Source: Helicobacteraceae bacterium (lineage in GTDB: Bacteria > Campylobacterota > Campylobacteria > Campylobacterales > Sulfurimonadaceae). From it: a stretch of 40,389 bases of DNA. The stretch spans positions 1 through 40,389 of the forward strand of contig WTBY01000031.1 of assembly GCA_013138865.1 (NCBI GenBank), in the 5' to 3' direction. Below, one piece after another: positions 25,351 through 34,198 of the stretch (its first letter is position 1; every line of letters begins with the position of its first letter). Position numbers and translations under genes: made by a program. Under the pieces are notes generated by a model, which was not told the DNA's origin, searched no databases, and worked only from the letters and a program-made list of their open reading frames with translations.

Positions 25351-27723
25351 CTACTGACAACCAACACACTCCATTGATCTATCTTCAACATCATTAGCAA
25401 CATCAGGTGACTGACTTCTTAGGTAGTAAGTTGACTTAAGACCTAGTTTCCACGCAAGAGTGTAAATATCGTTAAGATATTTACCACTAGCTTTGTCAAG
25501 TGTTATAAATATATTCAGACTCTGACCTTGATCAATCCATTTTTGACGAATTGCTGCAGCTTTTATAAGGATACGTTGATCTAGATCGTACGCAGGAATA
25601 TAATAAGACCATGTTTCAGGAGAAAGTTTCGGTACAACAACAGGTATGAGACCACTTAAGTTCTCTTCAAACCATTTTCTCTTATAGACTGGTTCTATTG
25701 CTTGTGTTGTTCCTGTTAAAATAGAGATCGAGCTTGTAGGTGCGATCGCCATTAGGTAACCATTACGCATACCATCTCTCTTAATTATTTCACGAAGTTC
25801 ATTCCAGTCATATGCAGTTGAGCTAAACAGACCGTCACGATCAACTAAATTTTGAACTTCAGCAGTTGCATGATCCATAGGTACAATTCCACGACTCCAT
25901 TTTGAACCTTCAAAGTCAGGGTATGAACCTTTCTCTTTTGCTAAAGCGGATGAGGCTTTAATAGCGTTATAACTAACAGACTCCATAACTTCATCAATCT
26001 TATCAAAGTGTTTTTGTGTTCCCCACTCTATAGCATTTTCTGCTAACATTTGTGCTTCACCCATAACACCAAGTCCGATCGCACGAGAACTCAGGTTTGT
26101 TCTTTTTACTTTTTCTAATGGGTAAAAGTTAAGATCTATAACATTATCTAACGCACGAATAGCGATCGGAACTATTCGATCTATCTCTTCTTTAGTGTTA
26201 ATACGTGAAAGGTTTACAGAAGCTAAGTTACAAACAGCTGTAGCTCCGTTTACTCTCTCTTTTTCAACTATAAAGATCTGCTGACCACCAAGTGAGTCAA
26301 GAGCTGTTACTTTTTTAGCAGGTTTTACTATGCCACTATCTAGTGTAACATCTTCAAACTCTTCATAAGTAACTGCATCACCATTTTCAAAAATAATTTT
26401 TATTAAATAGTGATCTGGTGTTGTATTTTGAAAAATCTCTGTACAAAGGTTTGAACTTCTAATAACACCTTTATGATCATTAGGGTTAGCTTTGTTAGCT
26501 GTATCTTTAAAACAAAGAAATGGTGATCCACTCTCAAAATAGCTTTTAAGAATTTTTTTCCAAAGCTCTTTTGCTTTTATTGATTCTCTTAAAATAGTCT
26601 CATCTGCTTCTAACTCTTCATAACGCTTTTTAAAGTCATCACCTGTTAGTTCTGTTAGCTCTTTAACTTCATAAGGATCAAAAAGAGTCCATCGTTCATC
26701 GTTAGCAGCACGCTCCATAAATAGATCATTTAACCACAATGCAGGGAAAAGATCATGTGCACGACGACGCTCTTCACCAGAGTTCTTTTTAAGATCTAAA
26801 AAGTCATTTATGTCAATATGCCAAGGCTCTAAATAGACTGCGATCGCACCCTTTCTAGTTCCAAGTTGATCAACCGCGATCGCGATATCATTTGTAATTT
26901 TTAGAAAAGGAATAGTTCCGCCAGCAGCATTTTTATGCCCATCAATAAGTGAACCCATAGAGCGAACTTGTGACCAATCCCAACCTATACCACCACCAAA
27001 CTTAGAAAGTAGTGCCATCTCTTTGTAGCTATCAAATATACCCTCTATGTTATCAGGCATACTACCTATATAACAAGATGATAACTGATGTCTTGGTGTT
27101 CTTGCATTTGAGAGTGTTGGTGTTGCAAGCATAACTTCAAACTGTGAAATCATGTTATAGAACTTAATAGCCCACTCTTGTCTGTTTGGTTCACGTTGAG
27201 CCAAGAACATAGAGATAGCCATAAACATATGCTGAGGAAGCTCTATAGGGTTTGCATCAGCATCTTTTAAAAGGTAACGATCGTAAAGAGTTTTAACACC
27301 AAGGTAATTAAACAAGAAGTCACGATCTTGAACTATATGTTTATCTAACTCATCTAGATCATACATCTCTTTTAAACCTAGGAGAATACGTCCCTCTTTT
27401 TCACCACGATCAAGATACTCTGAAAGCTTAGAATAACCAGTATGTCCATTTACTTGATGGTAAAGGTTATAAAGGAAAAGACGAGAAGCAACAAAAGTCC
27501 AGTTAGGCTGATCTATATCGATCTTATCAACAGCCGTTTTAATAAGTGTCTGTTGGATCTCTTTAGATGTTATTCCATCACGAAAAGAGATCTGTGCATC
27601 AACTTCTAGCTCACTCTGACTAACACCATCTAAACCTTTTACAGCTGTTGAAGTATATTTTTGTATTTTAGAAATATCTAGTTGTTCTCGTCTACCGTTA
27701 CGTTTTATAATAGTGATTTGCAT
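25351..27723 (-). CDS. nrdA: Class Ia ribonucleotide reductase, alpha subunit
   Basis: A 790-residue catalytic subunit partnering NrdB. Residues 1 to about 92 form an ATP-cone (MQITIIKRNGRREQLDISKI), the dATP/ATP switch of overall activity. The catalytic residues are C217 (LSSCYIG) and C498 (AVCNLAS) as the redox pair, and N425, C427 and E429 (NLCTEIF) with C427 as the thiyl-radical site. The C-terminal tail CVGCQ supplies the C786/C789 pair that is re-reduced by thioredoxin. The start has AAGGA and lies 29 bases after purB, so both probably share a transcript linking purine and deoxynucleotide synthesis. Confidence 0.95.
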   Translation of the reverse strand: MQITIIKRNGRREQLDISKIQKYTSTAVKGLDGVSQSELEVDAQISFRDGITSKEIQQTLIKTAVDKIDIDQPNWTFVASRLFLYNLYHQVNGHTGYSKLSEYLDRGEKEGRILLGLKEMYDLDELDKHIVQDRDFLFNYLGVKTLYDRYLLKDADANPIELPQHMFMAISMFLAQREPNRQEWAIKFYNMISQFEVMLATPTLSNARTPRHQLSSCYIGSMPDNIEGIFDSYKEMALLSKFGGGIGWDWSQVRSMGSLIDGHKNAAGGTIPFLKITNDIAIAVDQLGTRKGAIAVYLEPWHIDINDFLDLKKNSGEERRRAHDLFPALWLNDLFMERAANDERWTLFDPYEVKELTELTGDDFKKRYEELEADETILRESIKAKELWKKILKSYFESGSPFLCFKDTANKANPNDHKGVIRSSNLCTEIFQNTTPDHYLIKIIFENGDAVTYEEFEDVTLDSGIVKPAKKVTALDSLGGQQIFIVEKERVNGATAVCNLASVNLSRINTKEEIDRIVPIAIRALDNVIDLNFYPLEKVKRTNLSSRAIGLGVMGEAQMLAENAIEWGTQKHFDKIDEVMESVSYNAIKASSALAKEKGSYPDFEGSKWSRGIVPMDHATAEVQNLVDRDGLFSSTAYDWNELREIIKRDGMRNGYLMAIAPTSSISILTGTTQAIEPVYKRKWFEENLSGLIPVVVPKLSPETWSYYIPAYDLDQRILIKAAAIRQKWIDQGQSLNIFITLDKASGKYLNDIYTLAWKLGLKSTYYLRSQSPDVANDVEDRSMECVGCQ

Positions 27724-27752
27724 TAATCAGTCCTTACTACAATCTATTGTTA

Positions 27753-29084
27753 TTACTTTTTAAAAACTCTTTTAAAAATATTGTCTACATTTTTAGTGTA
27801 ATAATCGAAATTAAAACACTCTCTTATCTGCTCTTCACTTAGTGATTTTCTTAACTCTTTGTCTGCTAAAAGATGGTTTAAATATAGTGACTCACCTTTG
27901 CTATCAGTTGTAGCTTTTCCTTGCTGGATCTCTTCCCAAACTTTCATAGCATTACGTTGAACTATTCTATAAGCATCTTCACGAGAAACACCTTGAAGTG
28001 GAAGCTCTAAAAGTACACGTTGAGAAAACACTAACCCACCTGTTAGGTTTAGGTTTCTCATCATATTTTCAGGGAACACTGTTAAGTTAGCGATCACGTT
28101 ATTCATACGGTGAAGCATAAAGTCCATAGTGATAAATGAGTCAGGCATCCAAAAACGTTCTGTTGAACTATGTGAAATATCTCTCTCGTGCCATAGTGCT
28201 ACATTTTCCATTGCAGGAATTGCATATGCACGAATAATACGAGCTAGACCTGTTATGTTCTCTGTTAAAATAGGGTTACGTTTATGAGGCATAGCAGAGC
28301 TACCTTTTTGCCCTTTAGCAAAAAACTCTTCACACTCATAAACTTCTGTTCGTTGCCAGTGTCTCACTTGAACAGCAAACTTCTCGATCGTAGAAGCTAT
28401 AAGTGCCATAGTTGTAGCAACACGTGCATAACGATCACGTTGTATAACTTGGTTAGAAGCAGGAGCTGACTTTAAACCTAGCTCTTTACAAGTGTACTCT
28501 TCTAACTCTAGTGGAGCATGAGCAAAGTTACCCATAGCACCTGAAACTTGACCAACTGCGATCACTTTTCGAGTCTCTTTTAGGTTGTCTAAATGTCTTT
28601 TCATCTCATCATACCAAACAGCTAGCACCAAACCAAATGTTATAGGCTCACCATGAATACCATGAGAGCGTCCAACCATTAGAGTCATTTTATGCTCTTT
28701 AGCACGTTTTTTAATAGACTTCATGATCATCTTAGTATCTTTAATAATCAGATCAAGCGAGTCTGTTAGTTGAAGTGCAACAGCTGTGTCGATCGTATCT
28801 GAACTTGTCATTCCATAGTGGAACCATCTACTCTCTTTACCTAGTGATTCTGATACTGAAGTAGTAAAAGCTATAAGGTCATGACGAGTTACTTTTTCGA
28901 TCTCATCAATTCTCTCAACTGAAAAACTTGCATTTTTAACAATTTTCTTAGCATCATCTTTAGGTATAAGACCTAATTTGCTCCAAGCTTTTACAACTGC
29001 TAACTCTACATCTAACCATGCTTGGTATTTTGCTTGCATAGTCCATTTACTACTCATCTCTTCTCTAGAATATCTCTCAATCAC
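27753..29084 (-). CDS. purB: Adenylosuccinate lyase
   Basis: A 443-residue fumarase/aspartase-superfamily enzyme that cleaves SAICAR in purine synthesis and adenylosuccinate on the way to AMP. The superfamily signature GSSAMPHKRNP is at 261-271 and supplies the mobile catalytic Ser. H141 (GRSHGIHGEPITFG) is the expected general acid region, and TSSDTIDT near 93-100 is the substrate loop. The start codon is GTG at 29084 with AAGGA 7 bases upstream. The gene heads the minus-strand series purB, nrdA, unknown, dam, nuclease. Confidence 0.94.
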   Translation of the reverse strand: MIERYSREEMSSKWTMQAKYQAWLDVELAVVKAWSKLGLIPKDDAKKIVKNASFSVERIDEIEKVTRHDLIAFTTSVSESLGKESRWFHYGMTSSDTIDTAVALQLTDSLDLIIKDTKMIMKSIKKRAKEHKMTLMVGRSHGIHGEPITFGLVLAVWYDEMKRHLDNLKETRKVIAVGQVSGAMGNFAHAPLELEEYTCKELGLKSAPASNQVIQRDRYARVATTMALIASTIEKFAVQVRHWQRTEVYECEEFFAKGQKGSSAMPHKRNPILTENITGLARIIRAYAIPAMENVALWHERDISHSSTERFWMPDSFITMDFMLHRMNNVIANLTVFPENMMRNLNLTGGLVFSQRVLLELPLQGVSREDAYRIVQRNAMKVWEEIQQGKATTDSKGESLYLNHLLADKELRKSLSEEQIRECFNFDYYTKNVDNIFKRVFKK

Positions 29085-29180
29085 TACTGGTTCCTTGTAT
29101 ATGGTAATTTTGTAAATTATTAGTTATTTATGTTAGCAAATAGTGACTTTTACTTTGATTAAATGGAGGTGAAGTTTAAT

Positions 29181-29198
29181 GCTATAGTACACTATAGC
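29181..29198. repeat. 18-bp palindrome upstream of purB
   Basis: GCTATAGT and ACTATAGC flank a 2-base centre (AC on the plus strand). It lies 97 bases upstream of the purB start and 17 bases after the end of a frameshifted small gene. It could be an operator for purB or a weak stem-loop at the end of the upstream transcript. No run of U follows. Confidence 0.5.
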
Positions 29199-29214
29199 TA
29201 TTCTGGTATATCTT

Positions 29215-29396
29215 CTATTCTAATTTTTTAGCCTCTAAATTTTTATCAAATCTTGTAATCATTATGCTAAAGTATACTATTTCTTCAGATTTTATAATTG
29301 GATTATATTCAGAGTATTTTATAACGACTTGTAAGTAACCCGTAGCAATAGTTGAACTTGCAACTACTACTAAAGCTATTTTTAATAGGTTTTCAT
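29215..29396 (-). pseudogene. Frameshifted 60-residue membrane/exported protein gene
   Basis: The ATG at 29396 reads only ATGAAAACCTATTAA, but the frame shifted by one base is open to a TAG at 29215 and encodes a sensible protein: NLLKIALVVVASSTIATGYL, then QVVIKYSEYNPIIKSEE and FDKNLEAKKLE. One extra A in the AAAA run after ATG would give MKNLLKIALV, an ideal signal or anchor segment. So the gene is a single-base frameshift mutant, a phase-variable switch, or a sequence error. It starts 11 bases after the stop of the 685-residue exported protein on the same strand and could have been its partner. Function unknown. Confidence 0.55.
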
Positions 29397-29407
29397 TTTC
29401 TACTATT

Positions 29408-31465
29408 TTAGTTTATTGTATTAAATTTACAACTATCTAGATCTTTTTGTGAAGTTCCTGCACAAGTATCTATGTATGTTTCACCCATGTGCTTGCTGTC
29501 CCATCCTTTACCAAAAATAATTACTCGTGTCCATACAGTTTCACTAACATTTATATCAACATATGGATAATAACTTCCTGTTTCATTAGGACCTTCTAAA
29601 TAGCCTTCTTTACAACTCCAGTTAGCTGTACTTTTATCTACATTGGAACATAGTACTATTATATCAACATATTTTTGATCACCTGCCACATCGTGATCAT
29701 ATCCACCTACTACTAATTCTACTATTACTCTATCTTGCGTTTGAGGAATATTTACTTGTATAAACTGACTATTTTCGTTATCTTTAGTAGCACTATTTAA
29801 TGTTGCTTCAGTATAATCTCCATCAGTATCTTTCTTTATTTTCTTAACATTAGCAATAACATCGCCTTTATCTAAAATAATATTACTAGGATATCTTAAA
29901 TCATAACCTAATCCTACGGACTTAGCTTGCTCTGTCATTCTTAGATAACCAGGATCAGTTTCAAAAGTTATACCAAGAGTTTTAGCAGATAGCTCTCCAC
30001 AGACTAACTCACTTCTAGGCGAAGGACTATACGTCATTACAGGTTTGTCAGTTGAGGGATCATAACAAGTTGAAAGATCTAAACTTACAACCTCTCTAGT
30101 GTCAAATGTACCAGCTTTTAATGTTACTCCATCGTAATAACCCGTTACATTAGTGTCACTACTGTTAGTGTCATCTGCAGCACCTGCCCATACATAAAGA
30201 ATAGCTTTTTGTTGCCATTGACCACTAGGAATTAGATCATTATTTTTACCATCACTACCTTTATAATGCATCGAATAAGTAATAGCTGATGTATATTCAT
30301 TATTATCTTTTCTAATACCATTCTCATTATTATTATGATCACTAATAATATTAGTATTACCTTTTGAAGGATCATTTTTAAAAAGTTTAAATAAGTTTAA
30401 ATACTTATGTGCATAGTTTGTGTTTAACTGAACTAAGTTAGTATCTGCATCATTTGTTGAGAATAGTTTTGCCTCATTAATATTAAGAGACTTATAATAT
30501 ACTCTAAGTATAGGATCTTTTATCTTATCACTATTGGAGTGTAAGTAAGTAGCTATGTACTTCATAATATAGACTTTTTGTATGCAAAGAGAGAAAGTTA
30601 AGTACTCTCCAAAAATAGTCCAGTTTAACGAGTCCATTTGTGCAACAAGATTATTTCCTTTTGTACCTTGTATTGCTGGAGTAAAAACAGTATCTCTATA
30701 GTCTCTTCTTGTCTTAAAAAAACGGTCCATCTCAAATGTTTTAGCTCCAGCTACATCAATTCCGCTAAAGACTGACTCAAGACCACTCATCTTCTTTATA
30801 TTTTTAGTTGTAAGTATTTGTTTCAATTGCAGTAGCATCTTGTTATCTGCTAAGACCTGTTCACCTGTTATATTATTTTCACCAATTATGTTAGTAAAAG
30901 ATACCCAATACTCATTATCGATCATAGATTTAGCTTCAATAATATTTTTTGCACTACTAGCGTATGTATTAGCTTCCATAAGGTTTAGTATTTGAGATAG
31001 TTCACCATCAATGTCACCTAAAAGAGCGGTCTGCTCTCTTAGTTGCTTATCCATGTCAGCAGTAAGATCTATAAGTACTTTGAAGTCATTGGTATATAGT
31101 GGCTGTTGTGGTTTAGGCCAACCAAAAATTTTACTTACTAGACCTTTACCAAAATCCAGAACATTGTCTGTTGTCCAGTCAATTGCAGCATGTGTCCATG
31201 GATTCTCAGTTTTATCTACTTTATCTGTAACAAGTAAACTTTTTAATGCTTTTCTCTCTAGACCAACTACACCACCAGAGACTAAATCAAAAGTTTCACC
31301 TATTAAACTATGTGATTCTTTTTTCTTTGGTGCATCTGATGGTAAACCACCTATAAAACTATCTACTACATTATAATGATGTGAATTACCATCCTCACTA
31401 TTAGCATACATATTTTGACTTAACAACACCGTCGCAATAATCAAAGAATTTTTAATATTAAACAT
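29408..31465 (-). CDS. Unknown 685-residue exported protein
   Basis: The protein starts with a Sec signal (MFNIKNSLIIATVLLSQNMYANS) and an AAGGA ribosome site. Residues about 40-380 look alpha-helical, with long amphipathic stretches (DLTADMDKQLREQTALLGDI, then MLLQLKQILTTKNIKKM). The half from about 390 looks beta-rich, with WAGAADDTNSSDTNVTGYYDGVTLK and VDINVSETVWTRVIIFGKGWD, and has about eight Cys in total, some near the end (WSCKEG, DTCAG, DSCKF) that may pair. I recognise no family. The helical-then-beta build recalls some pore-forming or secreted effector proteins, but that is only inference. It lies next to an insertion-sequence remnant, and no secretion machinery is nearby. Confidence 0.7.
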   Translation of the reverse strand: MFNIKNSLIIATVLLSQNMYANSEDGNSHHYNVVDSFIGGLPSDAPKKKESHSLIGETFDLVSGGVVGLERKALKSLLVTDKVDKTENPWTHAAIDWTTDNVLDFGKGLVSKIFGWPKPQQPLYTNDFKVLIDLTADMDKQLREQTALLGDIDGELSQILNLMEANTYASSAKNIIEAKSMIDNEYWVSFTNIIGENNITGEQVLADNKMLLQLKQILTTKNIKKMSGLESVFSGIDVAGAKTFEMDRFFKTRRDYRDTVFTPAIQGTKGNNLVAQMDSLNWTIFGEYLTFSLCIQKVYIMKYIATYLHSNSDKIKDPILRVYYKSLNINEAKLFSTNDADTNLVQLNTNYAHKYLNLFKLFKNDPSKGNTNIISDHNNNENGIRKDNNEYTSAITYSMHYKGSDGKNNDLIPSGQWQQKAILYVWAGAADDTNSSDTNVTGYYDGVTLKAGTFDTREVVSLDLSTCYDPSTDKPVMTYSPSPRSELVCGELSAKTLGITFETDPGYLRMTEQAKSVGLGYDLRYPSNIILDKGDVIANVKKIKKDTDGDYTEATLNSATKDNENSQFIQVNIPQTQDRVIVELVVGGYDHDVAGDQKYVDIIVLCSNVDKSTANWSCKEGYLEGPNETGSYYPYVDINVSETVWTRVIIFGKGWDSKHMGETYIDTCAGTSQKDLDSCKFNTIN

Positions 31466-31527
31466 TTACTTCCTTTTTATTTTTTGATAAATCTAATCAC
31501 TTAGATAGTTAAAATATCTTTACTTTA

Positions 31528-31563
31528 GAGCCACTTGCAGATTCCCAGAAAAGCAGCTAATTT
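31528..31563 (+). repeat. Left terminal inverted repeat of the IS
   Basis: Starts GAGCCACTTGCAGATTCCC and ends AAAAGCAGCTAATTT. It is imperfect relative to the right end, with a 3-base length difference in the centre. Confidence 0.8.
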
Positions 31564-31608
31564 AATTTTTTAATTGTTAAAAAAGTTGAAATCTAATTTC
31601 AGATAAGC

Positions 31609-31614
31609 TATAAT
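31609..31614 (+). promoter_or_regulatory. -10 box of the transposase gene
   Basis: TATAAT 40 bases upstream of the transposase ATG, inside the left end of the element. It lies where an IS-internal promoter is expected. Confidence 0.4.
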
Positions 31615-31653
31615 TTTTTACGACAAAAATTTAACAGAAAAGAGATTCAACCT

Positions 31654-32542
31654 ATGTCTAAGATTATATCAACTCTATCAAAAATGTGGCTTAAAGTAAA
31701 AAATATAGAGAACTCATTATTTCCAGAGTTACAAGAACAATTTGGAGTGTTAAGTCCTAAAGAACAGAAACTTATAAAGATTCTTGACTTTGCAGAAATA
31801 GAGAAGAATGTATGCAGTACCTCAAAAACAAATCCTCCAAAAGATAGAGAAGAGATAGCAAGAGCATTTATAGCAAAATCTGTTTACAACTTTCAAACTA
31901 CAAGAGATTTAATTGATAGACTTCATGTCGATAAAACTTTACGGGTATTATGCGGATGGAGATACTCAAGCTCAATACCAAGCGAATCTAAATTTAGCAG
32001 AGCATTTCAAGAACTAAGTGAATTAAATATCGCTCAAAAGGCACATGAGCAGTTTGTACAGAAGTATCTATCTCAGATGACATTCTTTTATAATGCAACA
32101 GATGCCACAAAAATACCACTTCGAGAAAAAGCTGTAAAAAAAGATAAAGCAGAAGCAAAAGTAAAACACAAAGCAGGCAGACCAAAAAAAGGTGAGAAAA
32201 GAGAGCCTATCAAGCCAAAAATATTAGAACAACAGCAAGAGATGCAAACAGTTGATGAGATGTTAAGCCTAATCTCCACTGACTGTGGAGTTGGTATAAA
32301 ACAGAATTCCAAAGGCAATAGAGAAGTTTGAAGAAAAAACATTTAAATACCTCAATCAGCATCTTTATTTAGATAAAGAACACTACAACCAAAGAAGTAT
32401 GGTTGAGAGAGTTAATGCTTACCTTAAAGATAACTTTGGATGTAATAAAATCTACTATCAAGGTGCTAATAAAGTTGCATCAGTTTTAGCATTTGGGATA
32501 TTGTCTGTATGTATTCATCAGAGTTTAAAACTGCTCATATAA
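31654..32542 (+). pseudogene. Transposase with internal deletion (IS5/IS1182-like, DUF772 type)
   Basis: The first frame gives 225 residues: an N-terminal DUF772 region (DREEIARAFIAKSVYNF, then CGWRYSSSIPSESKFSRAF) and the first catalytic Asp region FFYNATDATKIP, a Lys-rich linker, and CGVGIKQNSKGN. There it stops at a TGA, but the +1 frame continues FEEKTFKYLNQHLYLDKEHY into the family C-terminus RSMVERVNAYLKDNFG and LAFGILSVCIHQSLKLL, with the last catalytic Glu in MVERVN. The roughly 150 residues normally between these blocks, carrying the second Asp, are missing. One deletion ending out of frame explains both faults. The protein cannot be an active transposase. Confidence 0.8.
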
Positions 32543-32701
32543 ACTTCAAAACAAGAAGTAATATTTAGTGATTTTAGAACACTTAAAGTATAAAGCACGG
32601 AGTAAAAAAATGTTTTTTAAAGAAATCTAGTAAATTAAGTCTATAATACACCATAAATAAATAAAAGTCATTTTTTTAAATTCAAAAATGACTATAAAGA
32701 A

Positions 32702-32740
32702 AAATTAGCTGCTTTTAGAGATTGAATTTGCAAGTGGCTC
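32702..32740 (-). repeat. Right terminal inverted repeat of the IS
   Basis: Read on the minus strand it starts GAGCCACTTGCAAATTC and continues to AAAAGCAGCTAATTT, matching the left end. Confidence 0.8.
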
Positions 32741-33234
32741 TAATTATATATAATAGTACCTGTCAAGTAATCAGTTAAGACAAATAACTAAAAGTACAAA
32801 AAGTGAACTTTAGTAACATTAAAGTACCTAAGTTTCAAAACAAATAAGAGTCTCTTCCTTATATATAAAAATCTAACTAAAACTAACTATTTTGACAATA
32901 TCCAATTTAATGATCTTGTCTCACTTAAAAAAGATGGGTATAATTATCTTATAAAGCTTTTTACAGTTAGTGACTAAGCGTTTAACTTTAAGCTTAAGGC
33001 AATATGCATACCTTATTGCTTATTAAAAAAAGATCTTATCTGTTGGTGGAGCTACAAAGCAAACAAGGGATATAGATCATAAAAATATCAGTTTTGTAAA
33101 AAATAAAGAAAAACAGTTAATAGTTATTCTTTAATCTCTCTACAAGGCTCATCTTAGCGATATTTTAACAAATGAAAATTTATTAAACTTATCTTTGAAA
33201 AACTTACTTAACATATTCAATATTAGGAAAGAAT
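32741..33234. other. Gene-free stretch beside the IS, probably decayed
   Basis: About 490 AT-rich bases with stops in every frame. The longest sensible fragment is on the plus strand near 33040-33130 (SVGGATKQTRDIDHKNISF, then VKNKEKQ), which reads like a scrap of a lost gene but has no start and no family I know. A weak bulged stem (GCAATA with TATTGC) lies near 33000-33022. I see no RNA gene. The last bases hold the ribosome site of the following gene. Confidence 0.5.
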
Positions 33235-34149
33235 TTGCCATTTATTTTAAAAAAATACTTCATAAAAGAGCCTATAAAAACTTTTCTATTTATTATAAAA
33301 GAGCTAGGCTATTCTCAGGGTGAAGCACAAAAGTTTGTTGCTAAAGGTAGAGTCTTTAAAAATACTCAAGCTATTAAAAAAGGATCGGATGTTATAGAAG
33401 GTGAAATAGAACTTGTAACATTTGTACCAGCAACAAAAGGTTTAAAACCTACATTTGAGGAGGAGGAGTTTGTAGTTTTTGACAAACCAAGTGGTGTTTT
33501 AATTCATCCACAAAATAGACATACTCCTTACTCCCTAGTTGATGAAGTTAAGTACCAGTTTGGTAAAGATGCAAACATATGCCACCGAATTGATCAAGAA
33601 ACAAGTGGTTTAGTTCTTTGTGCGAAGTCTAAAGAGAGTGAGAGATCTTTAAAGATGATGTTTGAAGAGCGTAATATTAAAAAAAAGTATTTAGCTTTAG
33701 TTCATGGTGAGTTTAAAGATGAGCTAACTATAGAGGCTCCACTTCTTAGAGCCGAGAGTGAGAGTAAAGTTATTCGTATGACTGTAAGAGTAAACGAAAA
33801 TGGTAAAGCCACTAAAACAATTGTAAAACCATTAAAGTACTTTAACGATTTAGATATGACTCTAGTAGAAGCTTCACCACACACAGGAAGACAACATCAA
33901 ATACGTGTACATTTGTTTCACGTGAAACATAGTATAGTTGGTGATCCTATTTATGGGCAAAGCGAAGATAATATAATTCGCTTTCTTGATCGTGAACTTT
34001 CAAAAGAAGATAGGGTAAAAAACTGTGGTGCTTCAAGACTTTTACTTCATGCTAATGAGTTGTCATTTAGCTATAAAGATAAAAATTACACTATTAAAAG
34101 TAAAGATAACTTTTTGAAAGAAATTTTTATTTTTAATTGTTTTTTATAA
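33235..34149 (+). CDS. RluA-family RNA pseudouridine synthase
   Basis: A 304-residue enzyme that would isomerise uridines in 23S rRNA or tRNA. The N-terminal S4-like RNA-binding part (LGYSQGEAQKFVAKGRVFKNTQAIKKGSDVIEG, about 24-57) is followed by the catalytic domain with D120 in CHRIDQETSGLVLCAKS and the later RluA motifs LVEASPHTGRQHQIRVHLFHVKHSIVGDPIYG. The start is TTG at 33235, with AGGAAAG upstream and no better ATG. The codons for HLFHVKH contain a perfect parS site. Which position it modifies cannot be told, so no symbol is given. Immediately upstream is decayed DNA, so the gene marks the resumption of conserved sequence. Confidence 0.85.
   Translation: MPFILKKYFIKEPIKTFLFIIKELGYSQGEAQKFVAKGRVFKNTQAIKKGSDVIEGEIELVTFVPATKGLKPTFEEEEFVVFDKPSGVLIHPQNRHTPYSLVDEVKYQFGKDANICHRIDQETSGLVLCAKSKESERSLKMMFEERNIKKKYLALVHGEFKDELTIEAPLLRAESESKVIRMTVRVNENGKATKTIVKPLKYFNDLDMTLVEASPHTGRQHQIRVHLFHVKHSIVGDPIYGQSEDNIIRFLDRELSKEDRVKNCGASRLLLHANELSFSYKDKNYTIKSKDNFLKEIFIFNCFL
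33914..33929. promoter_or_regulatory. parS site 1 (ParB binding), inside the pseudouridine synthase gene
   Basis: TGTTTCACGTGAAACA, a perfect 16-bp palindrome identical to the widely conserved bacterial parS consensus. It is embedded in coding sequence for LFHVKH. Confidence 0.9.
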
Positions 34150-34198
34150 ATTATTAGATATAGTAATAATACAAAAATTAAACTACATAAGGATATTT

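Larger units (their letters stand above)
31528..32740. mobile_element. Decayed insertion sequence with both terminal inverted repeats
   Basis: A 1213-bp element bounded by related ends beginning GAGCCACTTGCA and both reaching AAAAGCAGCTAATTT. The bases flanking both ends are TA, a possible 2-bp target duplication. Inside is a transposase with its middle deleted. The element is non-autonomous, but its ends could still be moved by a related transposase. Confidence 0.8.

Noticed and set aside
25344-25403. Longer N-terminus of the unknown gene after nrdA, overlapping the nrdA end
   Set aside because: The ATG at 25343, just after the nrdA stop, gives a more natural protein and avoids a 53-base overlap with the nrdA coding region.
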